Shown here piece after piece: positions 7,748 through 18,949 of a stretch of 64,000 nucleotides of DNA (positions are counted from its first letter, which is position 1; each line of letters starts with the position of its first letter). The notes below the pieces were generated by a model, which worked only from the letters and a program-made list of their open reading frames with translations, did no database searches and had not been told where the DNA came from. A program made the position numbers and the translations under genes. The stretch is from an uncultured Erysipelotrichaceae bacterium (GTDB taxonomy: Bacteria > Bacillota_I > Bacilli_A > Erysipelotrichales > Erysipelotrichaceae): positions 22,957-86,956 of the forward strand of contig CADBEA010000003.1 of the NCBI GenBank assembly GCA_902793635.1, read 5' to 3'.

Positions 7748-9856
7748 TTATTCTCCGCCTTCCGGCTCGCCTGAGCCGCTGCTCTGCAGGACTACTTCAA
7801 CACTGTAGTCACTGTTGATCTCAACTGTTCTGTCCGGATTTGCCAACGTATAGCCAGCCGGGATCAGATCGGCTGTCGCCATTTCCTGAATCGTGTGAAT
7901 ACCCTGTTTGACAACAATGACCCGTGTTTCGAAAGAAGCACCGTCATTGCTTGTGAAATTCAGGGTTACGCTGAAGGCCGGCAGTTCATACATCAGTTCC
8001 ACCTGAGCCGGCACACTCTCCGAATAACTGGAGGATTCCGAGCAGGCTTTGATCGAAACGGTGTGAATACTCTGGTCGTTGAAGCCGGTTCTTTCATAGA
8101 AGAAGGCATTCTGTTCCGTACGGTATTCTTCGCCGCCGTTCAGGGAAATCATATAGTAACTGGCGTTCTCTACCGGATCCCATCTGACGATCCAGTTTTC
8201 CGCCGTGCTTTCCGCTCTCACGTTGGACGGTGTGTCCAGGGTGATCGTGCGGGATTTGAATGTATAGCTGACCGTTGCCGGTTCGCTTGTTTCGTATTTG
8301 TCTGTCTTGTTGGAATGCGCGGTAATCGTTACCTGGTAGGTATCGCCGTCATTCAGTTCGGATGCCGGAATGGAAACGCTGGTCGAAGAGGTCTGCGGGA
8401 TCTCGGTGGCGAGAGCCGGTTCGAATTTCACTTCGTAGTAGTCAGCGTTCGTTACCGCCTTCCACTTGATCTGGATATTGGCGGTCGTTTCCGAGAAGTT
8501 GATATCCTTGACCATATCCAGCTGCTTCTTTTCGGTATCGTCCTTATCCTTGCCGGACGAACTGTTGACATACTGACCGTGGCTGTTGTCACCGACACCG
8601 AACATATTGCCGGAACGGTCTACCGCGATCAGTGTCGTGCCGTGAGCGGCGATATAGCGTATGTCGCTCCACTGCTCGACAGCCTTTTTCATATCTTCGT
8701 CTTCCGTGACGATCAGAACCTTGCCTTTGCTGGTCATGCCGGCTACGAAGTTCGAACCGACAGCAGCTTCGTCAATGTCTGTCCAGGACGAGACGTCCGA
8801 TGCGGCTGCGTCTGTCAGACTGTAGGATTTGACCGTACCGCTGGTGCTGATCAGCAGGATCTGTGAATCACCGATCGCCACACTCTTGATGCCGCCGATG
8901 CCGTTGACCGCGTCCGCGCCGGAGGCATGAACAGTGCCGTCCGTGCTCAGACCGATCGTGACCGCGTTACCGGCATACAGGGAATTGATATTCGCCCAGC
9001 CGCTGACCTGACAGCCGGTGTCACTGCCGGTGCAGAGTACCTCGCCGTCATCGTTCAGAGCTACCGTATGGGTTCTTCCGGCCGCGATCTGGACAATATT
9101 CTTCCAGTCGGAAATCTCAGTATCGTCACCGTTTGTCACCACCGTGCCGTCGGGTTTCAGACCGGCCGCGTGACTGTCATACGCACTGACCTGCACGGTT
9201 CCATCGAACAGGTTCTTGTCTTTAAACTGGCCGTACATCTGAAGTTCACCGCTCTTTTTTATATAGAGCGAATAGGTGTCGCCAAGAGCCAGACGGTTGA
9301 CGCCGCTCAGTGCGACGGAACTGCCACCCGCTCCCCGAAGAAGGAAGATCAGTCCCAGCACAAGAGCCAGAGCTCCGGCTGCCACAGCGACGATGATCGC
9401 TGTCGTCTTTTTCTTCTGTTCCTTCGTTGGTTTGGCCGGCCGGATCACCGGTCTCGACTGGGTTTTTTCCATCGGCGCGTCATCTTCGATGATCTGATTG
9501 GCGACGGTGGATTCAAAGCCCATCGTATCCATGACCTTGGTGCTGCCAAGATCGGAAAGAGTATTGACGTTCACCGTCTTTGTCTCTTCGGCCGGCGGTG
9601 TGATGAACGGAATTTCCACGCTTTCCGTGGAGACCGGCGGCAGTACGACTTCCACCGTATTGTCCACCAGCATGACGACATGGATGCCGAATACGTCAGC
9701 CAGCCGTTTCAGCGTGTGAATGCTGGGAATGGACGTTCCGTTTTCCCAGTGCATGTATTCCGTCACGGGTATATTCATTTTTGCGGCAACATCGCCCTGG
9801 GACAGGCCCAGCTGTTTGCGCATTGATGTCAGTTTTTCAGGGAGTCTGTTAGCCAT
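7748..9856 (-). CDS. Membrane-anchored XRE regulator with RCC1-like propeller and Fn3 domains
   Basis: 702 residues in an unusual order. An XRE helix-turn-helix occupies about 7-62 (LGLSQGDVAAKMNIPV, WENGTSIPS). An acidic, proline-containing linker precedes a basic patch and one membrane helix at about 151-175. Residues 180-440 hold RCC1-like blades, with repeats such as AAGRTHTVALNDDGEVLCTG and GVGDNSHGQ. Two fibronectin-III-like domains follow (about 455-545 and 548-640), then a small beta domain. The positive-inside rule puts the DNA-binding part in the cytoplasm and the propeller outside. It has a good AGGAGG ribosome site and is followed by the GYF_2 gene. It may be a one-component transmembrane regulator, or a scaffold whose HTH binds protein; direct DNA targets are not visible. 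Confidence 0.82.
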   Translation of the reverse strand: MANRLPEKLTSMRKQLGLSQGDVAAKMNIPVTEYMHWENGTSIPSIHTLKRLADVFGIHVVMLVDNTVEVVLPPVSTESVEIPFITPPAEETKTVNVNTLSDLGSTKVMDTMGFESTVANQIIEDDAPMEKTQSRPVIRPAKPTKEQKKKTTAIIVAVAAGALALVLGLIFLLRGAGGSSVALSGVNRLALGDTYSLYIKKSGELQMYGQFKDKNLFDGTVQVSAYDSHAAGLKPDGTVVTNGDDTEISDWKNIVQIAAGRTHTVALNDDGEVLCTGSDTGCQVSGWANINSLYAGNAVTIGLSTDGTVHASGADAVNGIGGIKSVAIGDSQILLISTSGTVKSYSLTDAAASDVSSWTDIDEAAVGSNFVAGMTSKGKVLIVTEDEDMKKAVEQWSDIRYIAAHGTTLIAVDRSGNMFGVGDNSHGQYVNSSSGKDKDDTEKKQLDMVKDINFSETTANIQIKWKAVTNADYYEVKFEPALATEIPQTSSTSVSIPASELNDGDTYQVTITAHSNKTDKYETSEPATVSYTFKSRTITLDTPSNVRAESTAENWIVRWDPVENASYYMISLNGGEEYRTEQNAFFYERTGFNDQSIHTVSIKACSESSSYSESVPAQVELMYELPAFSVTLNFTSNDGASFETRVIVVKQGIHTIQEMATADLIPAGYTLANPDRTVEINSDYSVEVVLQSSGSGEPEGGE

Positions 9857-9913
9857 CTTATGCCCTCCTGTGTTTAATATTGTACGTTTTAACTTTCACA
9901 GTTTCAACACATA

Positions 9914-10687
9914 TCAGCCCTGCTCAGCCGTATAGTAACTGACCAGTTCTGCCTGCAGTTTCTCGTCAATTCCATACTGAGCCTTAAAGAAAGTCTCGTA
10001 ATCTCCATAACGGTCTTTGATTCTCTGCAACGACAGTTCGGCGTTCTCGCGGTTGACGCCTTCCACGCCGCGCAGGGCATGACGCAGTTCGTCATTGTTG
10101 CCGATCAGAGCGTCCATCTTCTTCAGAAAACGGTCGATCGCGGCCGTCCGGTAGTCGTTGGTCAGCTCGTAATCATCCAGCGCCGTCTCTTCGTCCACGC
10201 CCAGCAGGATCAGGATCAGTACCGCCGCGATGCCGGTGCGGTCCTTGCCAGCCGTGCAGTGGAACAGGATCGGTGTCTCCTTCTTCTTGATGACGTCAAA
10301 CATCTCTATATAAGCTTTCGTAAACGGCAGGTTCCCATACATCATTTCCAGGAAATCACTGCCCTTGTTGTCGGAAAAATCCGCCTGGTCGATCGCCTTC
10401 GGAGAGAAATCCACCGGTTTGCCTTCACTGTCCGTCAGGGCATTGATTGCATGATAGACAGCCCCGGGCAGCAGCGGATCCTCCAGTTCGGATATTTCTG
10501 TATCGGAACGGAAATCAAAGACATGTCTGATATGAAGACTTCTGACATATGCCAGTTCTTCTTCGCTCAGCTTTCCCAGCGGGCCACTGCGGAAAAACTC
10601 GCCATACCGGATGATCCGTCCGTCTTTATTCACATAACCTCCCAGTTCCCGGAAGTTATGTTCTTTTCTGATATCTTTCAGTTCCAT
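9914..10687 (-). CDS. Tyrosine-protein phosphatase (Tyr_phosphatase_3 / LipA-like)
   Basis: 257 residues. The signature FHCTAGKDRTG gives the nucleophile Cys near residue 144 and the phosphate-binding Arg (CX5R). The N-terminal FRELGGY...GRIIRYGEFFRSG is typical of this family, which acts on phosphotyrosine and sometimes phosphoinositides. It has no signal peptide, so it is cytosolic. It is transcribed from its own extended -10 promoter, with AAAGGA before the ATG, and ends 57 bases before the XRE/RCC1 gene. No terminator lies between them, so read-through is possible. Confidence 0.87.
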   Translation of the reverse strand: MELKDIRKEHNFRELGGYVNKDGRIIRYGEFFRSGPLGKLSEEELAYVRSLHIRHVFDFRSDTEISELEDPLLPGAVYHAINALTDSEGKPVDFSPKAIDQADFSDNKGSDFLEMMYGNLPFTKAYIEMFDVIKKKETPILFHCTAGKDRTGIAAVLILILLGVDEETALDDYELTNDYRTAAIDRFLKKMDALIGNNDELRHALRGVEGVNRENAELSLQRIKDRYGDYETFFKAQYGIDEKLQAELVSYYTAEQG

Positions 10688-10707
10688 TTTGCTGTCCTTT
10701 CATGGGC

Positions 10708-10716
10708 ATTATAACA
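10708..10716 (-). promoter_or_regulatory. Extended -10 promoter of the tyrosine phosphatase
   Basis: TGTTATAAT reads on the minus strand (10716-10708), with a transcription start expected near 10701, 14 bases before the ATG. No clear -35 is needed with this element. Confidence 0.6.
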
Positions 10717-10726
10717 GAATGTGCAT

Positions 10727-10749
10727 TGAAAAGGAGCCTTCCCGGCTCC
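10727..10749 (-). terminator. Terminator downstream of the antitoxin and toxin stub
   Basis: GGAGCC / GGCTCC with a five-base loop is followed by TTTTC on the minus strand. Confidence 0.7.
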
Positions 10750-10828
10750 CTGAGATGTTTCTTGCTGATCTGTGATTTATACCGGAATAATGCATTTTTC
10801 TTCATACTCCGGAATAGTCATATAATGC

Positions 10829-10864
10829 CTAGATCTGGATATAGGTGTCCACCAGCAGATTCAT
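10829..10864 (-). pseudogene. Eleven-codon remnant of a PIN-domain (VapC-type) toxin
   Basis: MNLLVDTYIQI and a TAG stop. M-(K/N)-LL-(L/V)-DT-(H/Y) is the standard opening of VapC-like PIN toxins, including the first catalytic Asp. It starts five bases after the antitoxin stop, exactly where the toxin gene belongs. The rest of the ~130-codon gene is missing; a few out-of-frame codons downstream (TIPEYEEKCIIPV) may be part of its old end. The call rests on position plus the short motif. Confidence 0.6.
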
Positions 10865-10869
10865 TGCAC

Positions 10870-11100
10870 TTATCCAAGCATCGCTGTGATTTCATCATTG
10901 TACTGATTCAGATCAGCGGGTGATTTCAGTTTCCCTTTCGCAATGCCGATTCTTCTGCCGGCCGGGACATCATTGTAAAGGACCAGTTTCGCTACCGGTT
11001 TTCCGTATCTGGCAATAATAATGCTGTCTTCCTGACCGGTTTCAATCAGTTTGACGAGCTGTGATAAGTTGGTTTTCGCCTCCAGAATATTCACCTGCAT
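10870..11100 (-). CDS. Phd/YefM-family antitoxin, apparently orphaned
   Basis: 76 residues starting MQVNILEAKTNLSQLVKLI, the Phd/YefM N-terminal DNA-binding and dimer domain. It continues with IIIARYGKPVAKLV and a short acidic toxin-binding tail. The ATG at 11100 is preferred over upstream codons because AGAGG sits eight bases before it. The family autoregulates its promoter and neutralises a PIN or RelE/Doc-type toxin. Here the toxin gene is reduced to 11 codons, so the antitoxin may persist as a bare regulator or as an anti-toxin against related systems elsewhere. Confidence 0.85.
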   Translation of the reverse strand: MQVNILEAKTNLSQLVKLIETGQEDSIIIARYGKPVAKLVLYNDVPAGRRIGIAKGKLKSPADLNQYNDEITAMLG

Positions 11101-11214
11101 ATCCGTATCCTCTCTCATTCTGACCATATTATGGCAAAATGGCATTGCGTCAACAATAGCATTCCCCAAATGTTCTGCCTATGTTGAACATCTTTTTGTC
11201 TGATGTGTCTGTTT

Positions 11215-12396
11215 TCAGACACAGCCGCTGAATTTCGCAAATTGTTTCAGATGATTCGCCAAAGCCGTTTCCAGAGTTTTTGTTATTCTGATGCCGTCTT
11301 CCCACCAGAGTCCTCTGACTGTCAGGTCCCTGTTCCGGTAATCGGCAGAAAGATCGATACGGCCGACAAAACGTTCACCGTACAGGATCGGCAGTGTATA
11401 GGAACCATATTTCCGTTTGTCCTGCGGTGTATAGATTTCCCATGTATAGCTGAAATCCCAGAGTGCTCTGATCAATGCTTTGTCCCAGAGCAGCGGATCC
11501 AGCGGGGCAAGAAATTCCATGCGAGCCCGGCGGTTCAGCCGCTCAGCCAGTACATCTGCCATCAACGGTTCGTCTTCTTTCAGATAATAGAAATCTGCCC
11601 GAATCCCTTCGATCCGAACGGGAACAATTTCACCGGCCGCCGTCAGTGTTTCAAAAATCCTGTTTCTTTCCGCCGCTTTCATATGCAGACCCAGAAGCGC
11701 CTGGGAATTCCGGTTCCAGAGAAGACCGACTGCTCCGATTCTGCGCTTCAGACGCCAGGCTTGTCTTTCTTCGCTGTCTGTATAGGGGTCTTCCGCTTTC
11801 AGCAGGGAAGGATCCAGATACTTTTCGGCCAGATCATAGTATTTCCTCGAGCCGCTTTTGTGATGAATGATCAGAACACCTTCGGTATACAGCTGTTCCA
11901 GTACAGCCCGGCTGGCATAGGATTTCCTGCTGTGACTGCCGCTCCAATGCATGGAAGAATGCCAGAACAATTCACCTTCAAGCGGCAGAGTATCACTGCT
12001 GACCGGCCCATTTTCGCGGATATAAGCAATCGCTTCATCACACAGGGTGGCCATGTCTTCAAAACGTTCTCCCGTTTTTTTACTGCGGAGCCGGTACGGC
12101 GCGAAATACGGCCAGTCTTCCGTCGGCCAGATGGAGAGTTCCTTGTCGACATAGTCCACCAGTTTCCGATCAGTATACAGCAGTTCCTGCAGCATCTCTT
12201 TCCGGAAATACCGGACCCGTGACTGCAGGGTGAGTTCGGCATTTTTGCCGCAGACATCGACAGGATCAAACTGAATACAGCCGGCCTGCCGGACATACGC
12301 ATAGGCACCGTCTTTGCCGACAAAACGGTATGGCCCCAGTAAGCCCTGCTTCGCGAGTATGAACTGTCTTGCCTGCTGTTTCGTAATCTGCTGCAT
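11215..12396 (-). CDS. YcaQ/AlkZ-like DNA glycosylase (winged-helix HTH_42 family)
   Basis: 393 residues, the usual length of the YcaQ family. The N-terminal winged-helix region contains IQFDPVDVCGKN. Its Q42-F-D44 corresponds to the QxD catalytic motif of YcaQ-type enzymes, which excise alkylated bases and unhook interstrand crosslinks (family knowledge). Later conserved parts are WPTEDWPYFAPYR, LAPLDPLLWDK and YTLPILYGERFVGRIDLSADY. The gene stands alone, 114 bases upstream of the antitoxin start on the same strand. Confidence 0.85.
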   Translation of the reverse strand: MQQITKQQARQFILAKQGLLGPYRFVGKDGAYAYVRQAGCIQFDPVDVCGKNAELTLQSRVRYFRKEMLQELLYTDRKLVDYVDKELSIWPTEDWPYFAPYRLRSKKTGERFEDMATLCDEAIAYIRENGPVSSDTLPLEGELFWHSSMHWSGSHSRKSYASRAVLEQLYTEGVLIIHHKSGSRKYYDLAEKYLDPSLLKAEDPYTDSEERQAWRLKRRIGAVGLLWNRNSQALLGLHMKAAERNRIFETLTAAGEIVPVRIEGIRADFYYLKEDEPLMADVLAERLNRRARMEFLAPLDPLLWDKALIRALWDFSYTWEIYTPQDKRKYGSYTLPILYGERFVGRIDLSADYRNRDLTVRGLWWEDGIRITKTLETALANHLKQFAKFSGCV

Positions 12397-12431
12397 CCGT
12401 ACTGACCCTTTCCTGTTTTCTTTATTGTACT

Positions 12432-12460
12432 AAAAAAGGGCATGGCGTTGTGCCATACCC
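12432..12460 (-). terminator. Terminator at the end of the GH1 cluster
   Basis: GGGTATGGC / GCCATGCCC (one G-U pair, five-base loop) is followed by six T on the minus strand. Confidence 0.8.
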
Positions 12461-12480
12461 CCTCATGAATCATTTCCTGT

Positions 12481-13881
12481 TCAGTCCAGATCAGCGCCGT
12501 TGCTTTCGCAGACCTTCTTGTACCAGTAGAAGGAATCCTTGCGGATACGCTTCATGTCCTTGAGATCGAATTCATCACGGTTGACATAGATGAAGCCGTA
12601 TCTCTTGGTAATACCCTGGTGGGTGGAAATCAGATCGAAGGCTGACCATGGTGAGTAGCCGAACAGTTCGACACCGTCGGTGATCGCTTCCTGGCAGGCT
12701 TTGATATGACGGCGCAGGTAATCAATACGGTAATCGTCGTGAATCGTTCCGTCTGCTTCCAGTGTGTCCGGCACACCGCAGCCGTTTTCGGTAATGATCA
12801 GCGGCAGATGATATCTTTCCCACAGCTGTCTTAACGTAACGCGCAGACCGATCGGGTCAATACCCATACCGTAACTTGTCTGTTCCTGCAGCGGATTCTG
12901 CACCGCTGTGCTCATGCCCGGATAGGTCATCAGACCGCTCATGAAGTTGGCGGTGTCAGATTTCATCTCTTTGCCTTCTTCTTCACTGACATATCTTACC
13001 GTGCCGGCACCATAGTAGTTAAAGGCGATGAAGTCCGGATTGCCGCCTTTCAGATCAGCAAGATCCTGCTCGGTGATGTCCGGGGCAATACCTCTGTCTT
13101 TCCACCAGTTCAGCAGAGCTTCCGGATAGGTGCCGAAGACAGCCGTATCCAGGAACAGTCTGTTTCTCAGCTGATCCCAGTCCATCGCCGCGAGGTTGTC
13201 CTGCGGAGAAGAGGATGCCGGATAGATCGCCGTGATATTCGGTGCCGGTCCGACTTTGGCGTCACACATTTCATGGCACAGGATCATGGCTTTCGCCTGC
13301 GCCACCAGCATGTGGTGGTTGGCCTGCCACTGTCCCTTTTCCGAACCGTACTGCGCTCCCTGGAACAAAGCCATCATATTCTGCTCGTTGATGGTCAGGA
13401 AATACTTGACCTTTGAGCCGTATTCCTTGTAGCAGACACGGCAGTATTCGACGAAATCGTCGATGCACTGACGGCTTGCCCAGCCGCCATATTTGTCCTG
13501 CAGAACCTGCGGCAGATCAAAGTGGTACAGTGTCACGACCGGTTCGATACCGTATTTATGGCATTCGTCAATGACGTCATGGTAGTGCTTTACCGCGACT
13601 TCATTGACTTCGCCGGCTCCCTGGGGAATGATTCTCGGCCAGGCGATGGAGAAACGGAACTCTTTGAAGCCCATCTCTGCCATCAGGGCAATGTCTTCCT
13701 TAAAACGATAGTAATGGTCGACACCGTCATTGAAATTGGTGGTTCCCGGCGGCACCGGTGCGGTATCAGATACACTTAATGTGCGGCCTTCGTCAAGATA
13801 AGCACCTTCACACTGGTAAGCAGAGGAAGAAGCTCCCCAGAGGAATCCCTCCGGGAACGGTTTGAGTGTTTTGTAGTCCAT
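12481..13881 (-). CDS. Glycoside hydrolase family 1, likely 6-phospho-beta-glucosidase (copy 1)
   Basis: 466 residues. FLWGASSSAYQCEGA opens the GH1 barrel. The acid/base Glu is in LTINEQN (about residue 164) and the nucleophile Glu in ITENGCG (about 364). Near the end, [18 protein letters not shown] has the Ser...Lys-Arg-Tyr spacing that holds the 6-phosphate in phospho-glycosidases. It would split phosphorylated beta-glucosides imported by a PTS. It is the shortest and most divergent of the four GH1 copies, lies nine bases after copy 2, and has an AAAGGAGA ribosome site. No PTS permease gene is in the window. Confidence 0.9.
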   Translation of the reverse strand: MDYKTLKPFPEGFLWGASSSAYQCEGAYLDEGRTLSVSDTAPVPPGTTNFNDGVDHYYRFKEDIALMAEMGFKEFRFSIAWPRIIPQGAGEVNEVAVKHYHDVIDECHKYGIEPVVTLYHFDLPQVLQDKYGGWASRQCIDDFVEYCRVCYKEYGSKVKYFLTINEQNMMALFQGAQYGSEKGQWQANHHMLVAQAKAMILCHEMCDAKVGPAPNITAIYPASSSPQDNLAAMDWDQLRNRLFLDTAVFGTYPEALLNWWKDRGIAPDITEQDLADLKGGNPDFIAFNYYGAGTVRYVSEEEGKEMKSDTANFMSGLMTYPGMSTAVQNPLQEQTSYGMGIDPIGLRVTLRQLWERYHLPLIITENGCGVPDTLEADGTIHDDYRIDYLRRHIKACQEAITDGVELFGYSPWSAFDLISTHQGITKRYGFIYVNRDEFDLKDMKRIRKDSFYWYKKVCESNGADLD

Positions 13882-13890
13882 ATGTCTCCT

Positions 13891-15387
<1,497 letters not shown>

Positions 15388-15392
15388 TCAAA

Positions 15393-15413
15393 GAGGCAGG
15401 GATCGCCTGCCTC
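15393..15413 (-). other. Intercistronic hairpin between GH1 copies 3 and 2
   Basis: GAGGCAGG / CCTGCCTC with a five-base loop, followed on the minus strand by only TTTG. It is a weak terminator or an mRNA processing/stability hairpin that would reduce expression of the downstream genes. Confidence 0.55.
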
Positions 15414-15440
15414 CCTCAGTATTCTTCTGTTTAATTGTGA

Positions 15441-17205
<1,765 letters not shown>

Positions 17206-17232
17206 CTCAGGTATTCTCCTTTTCGTAAAACA

Positions 17233-17261
17233 ATTATAGCATGTAAGCGCTTACCGGAAAA
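17233..17261 (-). promoter_or_regulatory. Catabolite-controlled promoter with cre in the spacer
   Basis: A consensus TATAAT lies at 17238-17233 on the minus strand. The -35 is weak (TTTTCC, 17261-17256). Between them ATGTAAGCGCTTACCG (17241-17256) has the perfect palindrome GTAAGCGCTTAC and fits the CcpA cre pattern WTGNAANCGNWNNCWW except at the last two bases. CcpA bound there would block RNA polymerase, giving glucose repression of the small gene and, by read-through, the GH1 cluster. Confidence 0.75.
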
Positions 17262-17476
17262 CTTAAAATACGATGTTATCTGTCCGTTCAGACCACTTCT
17301 GTACCGTTATCTCCGTGTTCTGTATCAAAGCGAAACAGTGTTCTTCCGCCGGCAGATAAAAAACATGATCTTCCCGGTTTCTGAGAATTGGCTGTATATC
17401 CGTTTATCCGGCAGAATACACCGGTTTAAGTTATAAGAAGATGACCGCTTTTCCTTTGTACGTATGATTGCAATAC
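17262..17476. other. Intergenic stretch with no recognised element
   Basis: This is part of the 317-base gap between the small gene and the unknown gene at 17523. Apart from the cre promoter on its left edge and the terminator on its right edge, I see no ORF with a ribosome site, no clear hairpin and no repeat. Confidence 0.5.
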
Positions 17477-17510
17477 AAAAGCCGGGATTCAATTCAGATT
17501 CCCGGCTTTT
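17477..17510. terminator. Terminator after the unknown gene at 17523
   Basis: An 11-pair stem AAAAGCCGGGA / TCCCGGCTTTT with a 12-base loop. The A/T-rich ends make it usable in both directions; on the minus strand it follows the stop at 17523. Confidence 0.85.
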
Positions 17511-17522
17511 ACATATTCACTG

Positions 17523-18152
17523 TCAGTTTTTCAGATAGATGACGCCATCCAGTCTGGTAATGGCAAAATCAGCCGCGCACCAGTAGGCGAAAATCTCATC
17601 GTCCGTCCATTTGGATGTACTGTATCTCTGCAGGCCGAACCAGCCGATCGCCGCGCCATTGCGCAGATCCCGGTTATGTATGGTCAGTTCTTCTTTCTGT
17701 TCTTCCGCTTCCTGGGCCGCCAGCATTTCCGCAAAGTCCGACTGGTTTGTGCAGTGGAAGGTCGCAAGCACTCTTTCATCAGCATTCTTGGCCGTGACTT
17801 TTTCCCCAACGTTCAGTTTGCCGTCTTTATACTCCGCATAGACCAGTGACTGTTTGTATCTGGTATTCACCATCAGCGTGGATTCTTTGGCGGAATCCAG
17901 TTTCTCGACATATTCGTCCTTCAGCTTCAGAAGATAATTGATGCCTCTGGTATATGCTTTTCCGTCCACGCTGGAATCTGTATAGACTTTCTGAATGACC
18001 TTCAGATATTCACTCCAGTTTTTGGCGGTAATACGGATGCCTGTATCGTCCGGCTTTTCCTCTTCATCCTTTTTCCAGAACAGGCTTCTGTCAGGAACGA
18101 TGGATGCGGTGATCTTTGGGACTACGATCTGTTCATTGATTATCTGTTTCAT
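17523..18152 (-). CDS. Unknown cytosolic protein, 209 residues
   Basis: No family recognised. The protein has no signal peptide or membrane helix. It starts MKQIINEQIVVPKITASIVPDR, has a highly charged middle (KKDEEEKPDD), an acidic helix QEAEEQKEEL near 150, and an aromatic C-terminal part (GWFGLQRYSTSKWTDDEIFAYW). A clear ribosome site (CAGGAG) precedes the ATG, and base composition matches the neighbours. It stands alone between terminators at 17477-17510 and 18214-18241, so it forms a single transcription unit. Confidence 0.65.
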   Translation of the reverse strand: MKQIINEQIVVPKITASIVPDRSLFWKKDEEEKPDDTGIRITAKNWSEYLKVIQKVYTDSSVDGKAYTRGINYLLKLKDEYVEKLDSAKESTLMVNTRYKQSLVYAEYKDGKLNVGEKVTAKNADERVLATFHCTNQSDFAEMLAAQEAEEQKEELTIHNRDLRNGAAIGWFGLQRYSTSKWTDDEIFAYWCAADFAITRLDGVIYLKN

Positions 18153-18213
18153 ACGTCACGGCTCCTGTTTTTACAATTCCATTATCCACCCGTTTCCTTC
18201 AGAAAACAAAGGA

Positions 18214-18241
18214 TAAAGAAGAGCCCGCCGCAAAGACGGGC
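18214..18241 (-). terminator. Terminator after thiT
   Basis: GCCCGTC / GGCGGGC (one G-U pair, five-base loop), followed on the minus strand by TCTTCTTT. Confidence 0.6.
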
Positions 18242-18252
18242 CATACATCAGC

Positions 18253-18804
18253 TTATCCTTCAATATTGAAGAAGCGGTAATACTGCAGTCTGTCCATCAA
18301 TACCGGAATGACGACCAGACACAGCAGCATCGTCGGGATCATATACCAGGCGTTGTAGGTAAAACTTCCCCACCATGGCGTTGCCCAGAACCAGACGCCG
18401 GCCAAAACGTGCAGAATAAGACGGATCAGATTCGTAATGGCGACGCCGCTGTAAAATTTGCCGTAATTCGGGAAGAGGCTGGCAAGGCCGTAAATACCGA
18501 AAGCGACCGGATATTCCATCAGGAACTGAATAACGATCTGCCACGGCGCATAGCCGTCCGAGTTCTGAATGATATAAACCCGGCCGGTCATGAACATCAG
18601 CAATACTGACACCAGGGCAACCATCGTACCTTTCTTCCAGCCCAGATGGTAGGAACATAACAGCAGCGGAATAATACCGATGCCCAGCGAGCCGCCTTCC
18701 GGCATCTGCAGAAGATGCAGGGTATTGCCCAGCCAGTCAAAAACAAAGAACAGAGCCAGATACATGGCCATGAATGTCAAATCCGAGATACTTTTGTTTT
18801 TCAT
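18253..18804 (-). CDS. thiT: ThiT, thiamine-binding S component of an ECF transporter
   Basis: 183 residues with six hydrophobic helices. ThiT family features are PEGGSLGIGIIPLLLCSYHLGWKKG in helix 2-3, the FLMEYPVAFGIYGLASLF segment and AGVWFWA near helix 5, whose aromatic and Glu residues line the thiamine pocket in known structures. It captures thiamine and works with a shared ECF energising module encoded elsewhere. A TPP riboswitch in the leader supports the substrate. The ribosome site GGAGGTG is itself part of the riboswitch hairpin. Confidence 0.93.
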   Translation of the reverse strand: MKNKSISDLTFMAMYLALFFVFDWLGNTLHLLQMPEGGSLGIGIIPLLLCSYHLGWKKGTMVALVSVLLMFMTGRVYIIQNSDGYAPWQIVIQFLMEYPVAFGIYGLASLFPNYGKFYSGVAITNLIRLILHVLAGVWFWATPWWGSFTYNAWYMIPTMLLCLVVIPVLMDRLQYYRFFNIEG

Positions 18805-18810
18805 AATAAA

Positions 18811-18835
18811 ACACCTCCGTTTTCACTAGAGGCGT
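18811..18835 (-). promoter_or_regulatory. Hairpin that hides the thiT ribosome binding site
   Basis: ACGCCTC (18835-18829) can pair with GAGGTGT (18817-18811): seven pairs, one G-U, 11-base loop. The second arm contains the core of the GGAGGTG ribosome site. It competes with the anti-sequester hairpin at 18831-18864. Confidence 0.65.
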
Positions 18836-18864
18836 AAGGAATCAAATCCTGAACTCCCTACGCC
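18831..18864 (-). promoter_or_regulatory. Anti-sequester hairpin overlapping the TPP aptamer
   Basis: GGCGTAGGGA at the 3' side of the aptamer can pair with TCCTTACGCC (ten pairs, one G-U). No U-run follows, so it is not a terminator. It uses the aptamer's conserved 3' segment and the left arm of the sequester hairpin, so it can form only without TPP and would free the ribosome site. Confidence 0.6.
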
Positions 18865-18922
18865 AGTATTACCTGGATCAGGTGATAAGGGTATGTCTCA
18901 GCACGAAGTGCACCCCTGTTCA
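18850..18922 (-). ncRNA. TPP riboswitch aptamer (THI element)
   Basis: On the minus strand the conserved blocks are in order: GGGGTGC, GCTGAGA, ACCC, ACCTGATCC and CTGGCGTAGGGA. The closing helix P1 is TGAAC (18922-18918) with GTTCA (18854-18850). It senses thiamine pyrophosphate and controls thiT. Confidence 0.93.
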
Positions 18923-18929
18923 CGGATTT

Positions 18930-18935
18930 TATTAT
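18930..18935 (-). promoter_or_regulatory. -10 box of the thiT riboswitch transcript
   Basis: A consensus TATAAT (18935-18930) lies just ahead of the aptamer. Its -35 region would fall inside the last codons of the adhesin gene (stop at 18950), where only weak matches such as ATGACT are seen. Confidence 0.6.
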
Positions 18936-18949
18936 AGCACTGTTATGTA

